Of a stretch of DNA of 20,561 nt, positions 1 to 7,445 are shown piece after piece; within the stretch, counting starts at the first letter, position 1, and every line of letters starts with the position of its first letter. The position numbers and the translations under genes were made by a program. The notes below the pieces were generated by a model that saw only the letters and a program-made list of their open reading frames with translations, had not been told where the DNA came from and did not search any database. This DNA is from an uncultured Collinsella sp. (GTDB lineage Bacteria; Actinomycetota; Coriobacteriia; Coriobacteriales; Coriobacteriaceae): contig CABUJH010000036.1 of the NCBI GenBank assembly GCA_902491895.1, positions 1-20,561 on the forward strand. Direction: 5' to 3'.

Positions 1-1
1 C

Positions 2-106
2 CCGGTGCTGTTCTATGCCATGAACTGCGAGCTGCGTGCTGCACGTGGCAAGGTGTTTGATCACGATCCCGATTTCCGTCGCTATATGGGTGTTGTCGAG
101 TACTAG
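2..106 (+). CDS. frlB: FrlB-like fructosamine 6-phosphate deglycase, C-terminal end (partial)
   Basis: Only the last 34 codons are inside the window; the gene begins upstream. The visible peptide runs from PVLFYAMNCEL to a tail DPDFRRYMGVVEY. From memory, E. coli FrlB (a SIS-fold fructoselysine 6-phosphate deglycase) ends in a very similar way (a DERRYYGGLVEY-type tail), and the preceding Phe-Tyr-rich helix also matches in pattern. FrlB cleaves a 6-phosphorylated Amadori product into glucose 6-phosphate and the free amine, for example lysine, in the cytoplasm. The stop codon lies 14 bases before a FrlD-like kinase, the usual partner of FrlB, which supports the call. Another SIS-domain deglycase, such as a glucoselysine-type enzyme, would look much the same at this end, so the exact substrate is open. 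Confidence 0.6.
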   Translation, partial: PVLFYAMNCELRAARGKVFDHDPDFRRYMGVVEY

Positions 107-120
107 AAGGGACAAAGGCC

Positions 121-984
121 ATGGCATTTAACGTTAACGCGCTCGGATTTGGCGACAACGTCGTCGATCGCTACGAGCATATCCACACCATGTATCCTGG
201 CGGCAATGCGGTGAACTTCGCCGTTTATGCTAAGAAATGCGGTGCCGCACGCTCCGCATACATGGGCATTTTTGGCAATGACGCCGCTGCCGAGCATGTC
301 ATTGCAAGCCTCGAGGATGAGGGTATCGAGCTTGACAAGTGCGAGCAGATGATTGGCGAGAACGGAGCGGCTCGCGTGACCGTCGTTGACGGCGATCGTG
401 TCTTCCTTGGCTCCAACGAGGGCGGTATCCGTGGCGATGCGCGCTATGTCCTCGATCGCTTTGACCTTTCGTACATGAAGCAGTTCGATGTGGTTCATTC
501 GGGCAACTATTGCTTTACCGAGCGCGAGCTGCCCAAGTTGAAGGCTGCGGGCGTCACGGTCTCTTTTGACTTTTCGGACGACTCTACCGACGAGTACTAC
601 GAGCAGATTGCGCCCTACGTCGATTTCGCTTTCTTTAGTGCGGCGGATGCCGCGAGTGAGGACGAGATTCGCGAGCGTCTGGCATGGGTGAAGGGCCTGG
701 GTCCGCGTTTTGTGTCGGCTACGGCGGGCGCCGAGGGCTGCATTGCTTACGACGGCGAGCGTTATTACCGCCAGCTGGCTAAACCGGTAACGGACATGAA
801 GGACACCATGGGGGCGGGCGACTCGTTCCTCACCTCGTTTTTGATGTGCTATCTCGATTCCGCCAAGCGCGGTGAGGATGGCGCCGAGGCCATCGAGCGC
901 GCGCTCGACTTTGCTGCCGGGTTTGCCTCGACCGTGTGCGGCATGGAAGGTTCTTGGGGCCACGGAGCACCAATCGTCGAATAG
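121..984 (+). CDS. frlD: PfkB-family fructosamine kinase, FrlD-like
   Basis: This 287-residue protein is a ribokinase/PfkB-fold sugar kinase. It is expected to phosphorylate the 6-OH of a fructosamine such as fructoselysine with ATP in the cytoplasm. The N-terminus carries GDNVVDRYE and then PGGNAVNFAVYA (residues 26-37), the same pattern as E. coli FrlD. HSGNY, an SFDFSD strand and the C-terminal DTMGAGDSF anion-hole motif follow, with the likely catalytic base at Asp234. The length is slightly above E. coli FrlD (261 residues). The start is the ATG at 121, preceded by the purine-rich AAGGGACAAAGG. It directly follows the FrlB-like gene and shares its operon. The family call is firm. The substrate is inferred from the FrlB neighbour and could be glucoselysine or another glycated amine. 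Confidence 0.82.
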   Translation: MAFNVNALGFGDNVVDRYEHIHTMYPGGNAVNFAVYAKKCGAARSAYMGIFGNDAAAEHVIASLEDEGIELDKCEQMIGENGAARVTVVDGDRVFLGSNEGGIRGDARYVLDRFDLSYMKQFDVVHSGNYCFTERELPKLKAAGVTVSFDFSDDSTDEYYEQIAPYVDFAFFSAADAASEDEIRERLAWVKGLGPRFVSATAGAEGCIAYDGERYYRQLAKPVTDMKDTMGAGDSFLTSFLMCYLDSAKRGEDGAEAIERALDFAAGFASTVCGMEGSWGHGAPIVE

Positions 985-1054
985 CTTAAGAAAGCGTACG
1001 GCGGTCTGGCTATGAGGCCTTGGACAGCCGATGCAAAACAATAAGCGAAACGCG

Positions 1055-1088
1055 AAAAGGGGGCTCGCCATGTGGCGGGTCCCCTTTT
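1055..1088 (+). terminator. Strong hairpin inside the operon (terminator or attenuator)
   Basis: AAAAGGGG (1055-1062) pairs perfectly with CCCCTTTT (1081-1088). The pairing continues inward through a G/C-rich inner stem, with G-T wobbles, to a four-base ATGT loop at 1070-1073. The 3' side ends in four T residues, as in an intrinsic terminator. It sits in the 121-base gap between the two PfkB kinases and ends only 8 bases before the Shine-Dalgarno of the second. It could end or attenuate transcription, or stabilise the upstream mRNA after partial readthrough. Confidence 0.7.
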
Positions 1089-1105
1089 GAACATTGGAGA
1101 AGACC

Positions 1106-1906
1106 ATGGGTATTAAAGCGTGTGCGGCTGGTTTTTGCTGCGCGGACGTCTATCAAAACATCGGCGTGTTCTATCCGACTGGTAATGGCATTGACTGGGG
1201 TATCCATCTTGCACGAATGGGCGTTTCGGTATCCGCCGTGTCGGTTGTCGGCAAGGACGAGTACGGAGACAAGATGAGAGAGGCGCTGGCCGCTGAGGGG
1301 TTCGATATCTCACATCTGCGGGTGGAAGATGGCGACACCTCGGTGATGCTCATGGCATTGAAAGACGGCGTCGATCGCGTGCATCTCGAGGCAATCGATG
1401 GCGTAATGGAGACATATCGACCGAATGAAGACGACCGGGCGTTTATCCTAGAGCATGACATCATTCATACCGACCTGTTTGGCAATTGTTTGGACCTCCT
1501 GCCCGAATGGCATGATGCGGGCAAGACGGTGGTTATGGACTTCTCGGTGTTCAGCCAGGATCCCGAATATGCATGCGAGGCTCATTTTCCTTACGTAGAC
1601 TATGCGTTCATGTCGTTTGAAGAGGACACTCCGGAGCTGCGGGACTGGGTACGCCACGTGCAGGAATTGGGACCGCGCGTTGCGGTTGCCACGCTTGGCG
1701 AGAAGGGGAGCATTGCCTATGACGGTGAGCGCTTCTATGAGTGCGGGATCGTACCGGCGGAGAAGGTCGTTAATACCGTGGGTGCCGGCGACTCGTATAT
1801 TGCCGGGTTTACCAAGGGCGTGATCGATGGCCTTGATATTCCGGCGTGTATGAAGGCGGGCGCTGAGCTGTCGTCCCGAGTGATTGGTTCGTTTGAGCCG
1901 TACTAG
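1106..1906 (+). CDS. Second PfkB-family sugar kinase, divergent FrlD-like
   Basis: This 266-residue ribokinase-fold kinase has an intact C-terminal catalytic motif, NTVGAGDSYIAGF, with the likely base at Asp229. It also has FrlD-like spacing and strand patterns: VVGKDEYGD, FDISHLRVEDG, VVMDFSVFSQD and LGEKGSIAYDGERFYE. The sugar-contacting N-terminal loop differs from the neighbour: it reads PTGNGIDWGIHLARMG instead of PGGNAVNFAVYA, which suggests a different substrate. The start is set at the ATG at 1106 because GGAGA lies five bases upstream; the TTG at 1094 would overlap that ribosome site. The gene follows a strong hairpin, so its expression may be lower than that of the first kinase. Phosphotransfer to a sugar or glycated amine is inferred from the family. 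Confidence 0.75.
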   Translation: MGIKACAAGFCCADVYQNIGVFYPTGNGIDWGIHLARMGVSVSAVSVVGKDEYGDKMREALAAEGFDISHLRVEDGDTSVMLMALKDGVDRVHLEAIDGVMETYRPNEDDRAFILEHDIIHTDLFGNCLDLLPEWHDAGKTVVMDFSVFSQDPEYACEAHFPYVDYAFMSFEEDTPELRDWVRHVQELGPRVAVATLGEKGSIAYDGERFYECGIVPAEKVVNTVGAGDSYIAGFTKGVIDGLDIPACMKAGAELSSRVIGSFEPY

Positions 1907-1933
1907 GGTCAAATGCCTGGAAAGGAGTATGAA

Positions 1934-2794
1934 ATGGTTATCGACATGTTGGTCCATCCTATGCTCTACGGCGAGATCTGTACGCCGGGTGATGAGCCTG
2001 ATGGATTCGGTTTTTGGTCACGAGAATTTGGTATGGGGCATATGGGCCCCATGGATTGGGATGAGCTTCAAGTCGAGATGGACGTCTGTGACGTGCAGAA
2101 GAGCGTGCTCATGCCGCTCGATGTAACCACGGCATGCGGAGGGCACTTTGGCACCAATGACCAGATTGCCATGCTGGTTGCCGCGCATCCCGATCGCCTG
2201 TGGGGATTTGCGAGCGTAGACCCGCAGGTGAGCGGTGCCGCAGACGAACTGGAGCGCGCCTTTACCGAGTTGGGGGCAAAGGGGCTTTGCCTGCATCCTG
2301 CAAAGCAGGGTTTTGCCCCCGATGATGCTGTGGCCGAGCCGCTTTACGAGCTGTGCGAGCGCTATAACAAGCCGGTGGTTTTCCATGCCGGTATGTCTTG
2401 GGAGCCTGGCGCAGAGCTCTCGCGCAGTAACCCGCTTGCATTTGAGCACACAATCGCAACGCATCCAAATGTGCGCTTTAGTTTGACCCACTTTGGCTGG
2501 CCCTGGGTGCGCGAGACCGTGGCGATGCTGCTCAAGTATCCCAACTGCTACACGGACACCTCTATCACTTACATCGATTCGCCCGAGGAGATGATGCAGC
2601 GTCTTTTCACGGTCGATATGGGGCCGCTGTGGTATGAGCGCGCGCTATCGCATCAAGTGATGTTCGCCAGCAATACGCCGCGTTTCCGTGCATTCAAACT
2701 CAAGCGGGCGCTCGATACCGTGTCCATGCGCGATGATGCGCGAGAAAGGCTCTACTGGGGTAATGCCCTGCGTTTTCTTGAAGGGGATGAGTGA
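1934..2794 (+). CDS. Amidohydrolase-fold protein (Amidohydro_2 type) with altered metal-site positions
   Basis: The protein has 286 residues, with the layout of TIM-barrel amidohydrolases of the Amidohydro_2 group: an N-terminal IDMLVHP, KGLCLHPAKQGF, VVFHAGMSW (His151), LTHFGWPW (His186), YTDTS, and a C-terminal WGNALRFL. Two canonical positions are changed. The usual IDxHxH entry motif reads IDMLVHP, so the first His is Leu6. The Asp expected in the GSDxP strand is Asn247, in FASNTP. The protein may therefore be catalytically altered, use a single metal, or act without one. The ATG at 1934 is preceded by AAAGGAG with seven bases spacing, better than the in-frame ATG at 1913. Hydrolysis or decarboxylation of an operon intermediate is possible, but the reaction is unknown. 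Confidence 0.72.
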   Translation: MVIDMLVHPMLYGEICTPGDEPDGFGFWSREFGMGHMGPMDWDELQVEMDVCDVQKSVLMPLDVTTACGGHFGTNDQIAMLVAAHPDRLWGFASVDPQVSGAADELERAFTELGAKGLCLHPAKQGFAPDDAVAEPLYELCERYNKPVVFHAGMSWEPGAELSRSNPLAFEHTIATHPNVRFSLTHFGWPWVRETVAMLLKYPNCYTDTSITYIDSPEEMMQRLFTVDMGPLWYERALSHQVMFASNTPRFRAFKLKRALDTVSMRDDARERLYWGNALRFLEGDE

Positions 2795-2796
2795 AC

Positions 2797-3225
2797 ATGG
2801 TGACGCTCGAGACATTGAGCTATCTATCGACTGCTCCGGACCAGTTCATCGATATTACCGAGGACGTGCACGCTGCCATCGAACGCAGTTCGGTGACGAA
2901 TGGCTTGGCAGCAATTATTTTGTCGCATACGACCTGTGGAATCGTGGTAAACGAGGGACTGCCCTGCGTGGAGACGGATCTTATGGAGACGCTTGATCGC
3001 ATCGCCCCGCTCGATGCCCCCTATGCGCATGCACACTTCCTGCCGAGCTATGGAGCCACCGGCAACAACTCCTGTGGGCATATCAAGAGCATGATTTGTG
3101 GAAACAGTTGCTTCTTTCCCGTCCAAGATGGCCACATCGTGTGTGGAGGTGCCCAGAACATCTATCTTGCGGAGTTTGACGGTCCGCAGAAGCGAAAAGT
3201 GTACGTCGAGGTGCTGGGGGAGTAA
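2797..3225 (+). CDS. yjbQ: YjbQ/UPF0047 family protein
   Basis: This 142-residue protein matches the small UPF0047/YjbQ family along its whole length. It shows LSHTTCGIVVNEG (around residues 42-54), a Y-x-H near residue 77, SCGHIKSMICG in the position of the family's conserved NADAHxKxxLxG segment (His95), a PVQDGHIVCGGAQNIYLAEF strand block, and a terminal FDGPQKRKVYVEV. Family members are small trimeric enzymes. Weak thiamine-phosphate synthase activity has been reported for some, but the physiological role is unsettled. The ATG at 2797 is used, with AAGGGG ten bases upstream; a GTG at 2791 overlapping the previous stop is an alternative. Tight spacing to both neighbours indicates cotranscription. 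Its place in a sugar operon hints at a role in sugar-phosphate or glycated-intermediate chemistry. Confidence 0.82.
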   Translation: MVTLETLSYLSTAPDQFIDITEDVHAAIERSSVTNGLAAIILSHTTCGIVVNEGLPCVETDLMETLDRIAPLDAPYAHAHFLPSYGATGNNSCGHIKSMICGNSCFFPVQDGHIVCGGAQNIYLAEFDGPQKRKVYVEVLGE

Positions 3226-3258
3226 CGTCCCCGCGATAACCCTATGAAGGAGCACGTT

Positions 3259-4068
3259 ATGTCGTTTCTAACCTCGATGTTCAAGACCGAAAAGCCGGTC
3301 ATCGGAATGCTGCACTTGCGTCCTCTGCCGGGCGATCCACTGTATTACCCGGGCGGAAGCGTGTCGCAGGTCGTGGAAGCCGCCAAGCGCGATCTCGAGG
3401 CGTTGCAGCAGGGCGGTGTCGATGGCATTTTGATTACCAATGAGCTCTCGATGCCCTACGAGCAGCACGTTTCTCCCTCAACCCTTGCATCGATGGGCTA
3501 TGTAATCGGGACTCTATCCCATGATCTGTCGACTCCTTGGGGAGCTGAGGCTATTTACGATGGTGATGCCACAATCGAGCTGTGCGCTGCCGTCGATGCA
3601 CAGTTCACGCGCTGCAATTTTTGCGGTGCCTGGGCCGGTGATCTCGGGCTGATTAACCGAGATTTCGCGCACACCATGCGTCGCAAGGCGGCGCTGCGCT
3701 TGGACGACCTCAAGCTTTTTCACTTCATCACGAGCGAGGGGGAGGTTTATCTCAACGACCGCACGACTGCGGACATTGCCGATTCACTTCTCTTTAATTG
3801 CCTACCGGATGCGATGGTCATCGGCGGTTCGGCTGCCGGTCGTGGCGCTTCGGGCGAGCTTGCCGATGGGGTTCGCGAGCGTGTTGGCGAAGTGCCTGTG
3901 GTATGCGGCACCGGTTGTCGCGAAAATACCGTGGCTGACGTATTTACTCACTACGATGGCGCGTTTGTCGGCACGTGCTTAAAGTGCGACGGAAAGCTGG
4001 ACGCCCCGGTTGATGTTGAGCGGGTAGTTCGTTTTATGGCTGCCGCTCGTGCGGCGCGAGGGGAGTAA
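3259..4068 (+). CDS. BtpA/SgcQ family protein
   Basis: This 269-residue TIM-barrel-like protein belongs to the BtpA/SgcQ family. Recognisable blocks are KPVIGMLHLRPLPGDP near the N-terminus, a DGILITNE strand, RCNFCGAWAGD in mid-protein, DAMVIGGSAAGRG, PVVCGTGCRENTV, and a terminal DGAFVGTCLK with a VDxxRVxRFM helix. BtpA of cyanobacteria has been linked to photosystem I accumulation, but SgcQ-type members sit in enteric carbohydrate operons and have no proven activity. The ATG at 3259 has AAGGAG six bases upstream; an earlier ATG at 3244 would place that ribosome site inside the gene. It precedes an FGGY kinase by six bases, typical of a shared catabolic operon. Confidence 0.85.
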   Translation: MSFLTSMFKTEKPVIGMLHLRPLPGDPLYYPGGSVSQVVEAAKRDLEALQQGGVDGILITNELSMPYEQHVSPSTLASMGYVIGTLSHDLSTPWGAEAIYDGDATIELCAAVDAQFTRCNFCGAWAGDLGLINRDFAHTMRRKAALRLDDLKLFHFITSEGEVYLNDRTTADIADSLLFNCLPDAMVIGGSAAGRGASGELADGVRERVGEVPVVCGTGCRENTVADVFTHYDGAFVGTCLKCDGKLDAPVDVERVVRFMAAARAARGE

Positions 4069-4074
4069 GCACCT

Positions 4075-5592
4075 ATGGCGTTCTATCTGGGTATTGATAT
4101 CGGGACAAGCGCCTCTAAAGGCGTTTTAATCGATGATCGATGCGATATCGTTTGCCAAGCCTCTTGTGGACACGAGACGGACAACCCGTGTGATGGATGG
4201 TACCAGCATGATGCGGAGGCAGTTTGGTGGGGCGATTTTTGCCGCTTGTCGCGCGAGCTGGTGGCGCAATCGGGGGTTAACGCGGCGCAGATCGGATGCG
4301 TGGGGCTTTCCGCATTGGGTTGCGACTGCGTGCCGGTCGATACCGAGTGCAACGCGCTGGCGCCCGCGATTTTGTATGGAGTCGATGCGCGGTCGAAGCC
4401 GCAGATTGACGAGCTTCTTTTCGAATATGGGTCAGATCGCGCACGCGAGCTTTTCGGGCACGATCCCTGTTCGTCAGATATTGCTCCCAAGATCTTGTGG
4501 TTTAAGGAGAATATGCCCGAGGTGCACGAACGTGCCGCGAAGTTCCTGACGGCGTCATCGTTTCTGTGCGCAAAGTTGACGGGGCGTTTTACGGTGGACC
4601 GTTATTTGGCGGAGGATTTTCTTCCCCTATATGACCGCTACACTTGGAAGGTTGATGCTCGGGAATGTGCTCGTTTCTGCCGGCCTGACCAGATGGCGGA
4701 GGTAATGTCGGCTACCGATACTGCCGGGGTGATTACGCAGCGTGCGGCAGAGGCGACGGGGCTCGCGGCAGGGACACCTGTCTTAGTGGGAACGGGCGAC
4801 TCTGGTGCCGAGGCCATTTCGACGGGTGTATTCCGTCCCGGCGATATGATGGTTCAGTTGGGGAGTACGGCGTATTTCATCTACCTAGCTGATCATATGA
4901 TCGATGATGCCCGCCTGTGGCCAGGGACGTTTATCATTCCCGGAACTTACGGGATCTGCGCGGGGACCAATACGGCGGGCGCGCTCACATCGTGGCTGCG
5001 CCAAGAGCTGTATCGCGATGCCGTGGAGGCCGAGGACCACGGTGGCCCCGATGCATATTCGGTTATGGCGCATGATGCCGCCGACGTGGCGCCGGGTGCC
5101 GATGGGCTCCTGTGTCTGCCGTACTTTGCGGGGGAGCGTACTCCGCTCAATGATCCCGCGGCGCGTGGCGTCTTCTTTGGCCTGACCGGAAGGCATACGC
5201 GAGCCCATATGGTTCGCGCCGCCTTGGAAGGCGTCGCGTATACCGTTGCATCCCATGTCGACATTATCGAGCGAGAGCATGGACTGCCAATTGGGCTCAT
5301 TATGCTTGTCGGAGGCGGAACCAAGAATCCAGTTTGGATGCAGGCTATCGCCGACGTATGCGGGCGCGAGGTCTCGGTTGCCAAGGTTACGGTGGGTGCA
5401 TGCTTCGGCGATGCCATCATGGCAGCTCTCGCAGGTGGCGCCTATGCATCATGGGATGAACTCGCCCGAGTCCTTGGCGTTGCGCAAACAATCGTGCCTG
5501 ATATGACTGCCCACGAGTTATATGCGTCGCGCCGTCATATCTTCGACGAATTGTATGCACGCAACCGTGATCTCATGCACGAATTGGTGTAA
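4075..5592 (+). CDS. FGGY-family carbohydrate kinase
   Basis: This 505-residue kinase of the FGGY family (xylulokinase/gluconokinase/ribulokinase group) phosphorylates an open-chain or keto sugar using ATP. The N-terminal ATPase half starts with YLGIDIGTSASKG (Asp8 and the phosphate-1 loop). VGTGDSGAEAISTGV has the expected catalytic Asp242. The C-terminal half has VQLGSTAYF, the hallmark GERTPLNDPAARG, an ALEGVAY helix, and the adenosine loop VGGGTKNPVWMQAIADV. Length is normal for the family. It lies six bases after the BtpA-like gene and appears to be the last gene of the operon. Sugar specificity cannot be read from sequence. With BtpA and PfkB neighbours, a pentulose, a hexulose or a product of the upstream deglycase is plausible. 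Confidence 0.85.
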   Translation: MAFYLGIDIGTSASKGVLIDDRCDIVCQASCGHETDNPCDGWYQHDAEAVWWGDFCRLSRELVAQSGVNAAQIGCVGLSALGCDCVPVDTECNALAPAILYGVDARSKPQIDELLFEYGSDRARELFGHDPCSSDIAPKILWFKENMPEVHERAAKFLTASSFLCAKLTGRFTVDRYLAEDFLPLYDRYTWKVDARECARFCRPDQMAEVMSATDTAGVITQRAAEATGLAAGTPVLVGTGDSGAEAISTGVFRPGDMMVQLGSTAYFIYLADHMIDDARLWPGTFIIPGTYGICAGTNTAGALTSWLRQELYRDAVEAEDHGGPDAYSVMAHDAADVAPGADGLLCLPYFAGERTPLNDPAARGVFFGLTGRHTRAHMVRAALEGVAYTVASHVDIIEREHGLPIGLIMLVGGGTKNPVWMQAIADVCGREVSVAKVTVGACFGDAIMAALAGGAYASWDELARVLGVAQTIVPDMTAHELYASRRHIFDELYARNRDLMHELV

Positions 5593-5620
5593 TGCTGCCG
5601 AATTGTACTGCCTACCAATA

Positions 5621-5649
5621 GGGACTGCGTTGTGCGATTCGCATGTCCC
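5621..5649 (+). terminator. Possible terminator hairpin between convergent genes
   Basis: GGGACTGCG (5621-5629) pairs with CGCATGTCCC (5640-5649), with one bulged T. This gives a stem of about nine pairs in the 79-base gap between the FGGY kinase and the convergent TatD gene. The following sequence, TTGGCATTTT, is only moderately T-rich, so termination is likely but not certain. Confidence 0.4.
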
Positions 5650-5671
5650 TTGGCATTTTAGCCCACAGGGG

Positions 5672-6454
5672 TTAGCGAAGGTCAAAAACAGCGTGCGCAT
5701 TTGCTAAATCTGCCGACTCGATGCGCTTTGCGTCACAGTTTTTGAGTGAGGCAATGCGCATCGAGGTCCTTGTGAGCGATCTGATGAGCGACTGTGCGCT
5801 TGTTTCTGTGTTTGGTTCGGCTGGTGAATCGGTCTCGAGCAGTAAACGATCGAGTGGAATCTGTCGTGCGTATTCGCGTCCTCGTTTAGACGCGAGCATG
5901 CGTTCGTTGACGGAAAAATAACAGCCCGCATTACGCGCGCGGACGAGTTCGTCCGAAGTACCGCTAAACCAGTGGAAGATGATAACGGGGGAGTCGGGGT
6001 TTGGGATGAGTAGTCCATGCGATTCGAGGACGTCCAGTACGGCTCCTGCCGAACGAACGGCGTGAATTGATATCACGCGCCCGGTAAGAGGATGCTGCAC
6101 GAGCGCATCGCAGAGCCGGTTAAGTGCCTGTATTTGTAGCGGCTCACTTCCAGCAAAGCGCGCGGAAAAGTCGAGTCCGACTTCGCCGATGTAGCGTTCT
6201 TGGGCAGCAACTTCGCAAAGCAGATTGACTTCGACAAAACCGCAGTGGCCATCGGCGAGCCACCAGGGGTGAAGCCCAACGCCGGCGATGATGCCTGGTT
6301 GGCGACAGGCGCGCTCGTTTGCGGCCGAAAAGTCGCGCGGATTGACGCCGCAGTCAAATAGACCCAAGCCCAGCGCCGTCGCCTCATCGGCAACGGCGTC
6401 CGGGTGAGCCATTAAATCAAGATGGCAGTGTGCATCAAATAACCGGGGCTCCAT
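5672..6454 (-). CDS. TatD family metal-dependent hydrolase
   Basis: This 260-residue TatD-type TIM-barrel hydrolase probably acts as a metal-dependent DNase or quality-control nuclease in the cytoplasm. The metal-binding set is visible: FDAHCHLD (His9, His11), GEVGLDF (Glu91), SIHAVRS (His131), IIFHWFSG (His161) and LLLETDSP (Asp209). GVGLHPWW follows the family pattern. The gene is read right to left and starts 14 bases after the end of tcdA, so the two are probably cotranscribed. It converges with the FGGY kinase gene. All metal ligands are intact, so it should be active. The in vivo substrate of TatD-family members is not well fixed. Confidence 0.9.
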   Translation of the reverse strand: MEPRLFDAHCHLDLMAHPDAVADEATALGLGLFDCGVNPRDFSAANERACRQPGIIAGVGLHPWWLADGHCGFVEVNLLCEVAAQERYIGEVGLDFSARFAGSEPLQIQALNRLCDALVQHPLTGRVISIHAVRSAGAVLDVLESHGLLIPNPDSPVIIFHWFSGTSDELVRARNAGCYFSVNERMLASKRGREYARQIPLDRLLLETDSPAEPNTETSAQSLIRSLTRTSMRIASLKNCDAKRIESADLANAHAVFDLR

Positions 6455-6468
6455 CTCGGTGCGCTCCG

Positions 6469-7266
6469 CTAGTCCAGACGTTGGCCATCGGAGCGTACGC
6501 GCTCAGTGCCGCGGCCGCTGATCTGGCGGATAACCTCGCCGGCAATCATCTGGCCCATGATGGGCGGCATAAAGCTGGCGGTTCCCAGCTCGGTGCGCTC
6601 GTGGATGTTGGAAGGGTCGCGGGGCTGTGTCTTAACCGATTCCTCGCAGCTAAACAGTACATGCAGGCTCTTGATTCCGCGCTTCTTGCATTCTTTGCGC
6701 ATGATGCGGCTCATGGGGTCACGTACCGTATCGAAAATGTCGGCAAAGCGGAGGCACTCGGGATGGAGCTTGTTGGCCCCGCCCATGGAGCTAACCAAAC
6801 GAATGTCGTGGTCCTGAGCATATTTGGCAATGGTGAGCTTGGCCGAGATGGTGTCGATGGCGTCGACGACGTAGTCGAGCTTGCCGTCCGTCTGCTCCAA
6901 AACGCTCGCGAAGAAATCATCGATGTTGTCGCTCAGCAAGTATTCAGTTCGCTTGATGACGGCAGCGGCGGGATTGATGTCGTGGATCATGGCTTCCATC
7001 ACGTCAACCTTGCGCTTGCCGACGGTGCTGTGAAAGGCGATGGCCTGGCGATTGATATTGCTGGGCGCGATGATGTCCTTGTCCAGAATGACGAAATGAC
7101 CGATGCCGCCGCGGGCGAGTGCCTCGCAGCAGTTGGAGCCCACGCCTCCGCAGCCGAGCACTAGCACCGTAGCATCGGCGAGCTTATCGAGTGCCTCGCG
7201 GCCCATGATAATCTCGAGCTTGGTGTCGCGTGTCTCGATGGGAGTTGCGGCTGTGGTTTCGGTCAT
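6469..7266 (-). CDS. tcdA: tRNA threonylcarbamoyladenosine dehydratase (TcdA/CsdL)
   Basis: This 265-residue ThiF/E1-like protein matches TcdA (CsdL, YgdL), which uses ATP to convert t6A37 of ANN-decoding tRNAs to its cyclic form ct6A. Visible elements are the nucleotide-binding VLGCGGVGSN (residues 36-45), LDKDIIAPSNINRQ (acidic pair and the Asn/Arg of the adenylation site, residues 61-74), VVDAIDT, and SSMGGANKLHP. The C-terminal half, with its RDPMSR and SCEESVK segments, also fits the family. The ATG at 7266 is preceded by GGAGGA at a good distance (complement of 7272-7277). An ideal minus-strand TATAAT lies about 45 bases upstream of the start codon. Confidence 0.9.
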   Translation of the reverse strand: MTETTAATPIETRDTKLEIIMGREALDKLADATVLVLGCGGVGSNCCEALARGGIGHFVILDKDIIAPSNINRQAIAFHSTVGKRKVDVMEAMIHDINPAAAVIKRTEYLLSDNIDDFFASVLEQTDGKLDYVVDAIDTISAKLTIAKYAQDHDIRLVSSMGGANKLHPECLRFADIFDTVRDPMSRIMRKECKKRGIKSLHVLFSCEESVKTQPRDPSNIHERTELGTASFMPPIMGQMIAGEVIRQISGRGTERVRSDGQRLD

Positions 7267-7310
7267 AAATATCCTCCGATGGGGAAGCAGGTCGTGTTTT
7301 AGCTATCGCC

Positions 7311-7316
7311 ATTATA
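7311..7316 (-). promoter_or_regulatory. -10 box for tcdA-tatD
   Basis: The minus strand reads TATAAT here, a perfect sigma-70-type -10 hexamer, 44 bases upstream of the tcdA start codon. The corresponding -35 position (around ATCGCA, 17 bases further upstream) is poor, so promoter strength is uncertain. Confidence 0.5.
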
Positions 7317-7373
7317 GGTAATCGCCCATAGGTTGCGATGGCGTTTGCTTTGATGTGGTTTGAAGCATTGCGA

Positions 7374-7411
7374 TTAGATAGTTAGACAAACATCTAAATA
7401 TTGAGTATAGT
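7374..7411 (+). promoter_or_regulatory. sdpRI promoter with overlapping operator
   Basis: TAGACA (7383-7388) and TATAGT (7406-7411) are 17 bases apart, a good sigma-70 promoter. Two nested inverted repeats share the right half-site and overlap the -35 box: TTAGAT (7374-7379) with ATCTAA (7392-7397), and TTAGA (7382-7386) with TCTAA (7393-7397). ArsR-type dimers bind AT-rich dyads of this sort, so binding by the SdpR-like product of the next gene would block RNA polymerase and give autorepression. The sites are read directly; the identity of the binding protein is inferred. Confidence 0.6.
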
Positions 7412-7445
7412 GTGCACGTCATGAGAGATGATGAGAGGAGGTCTT

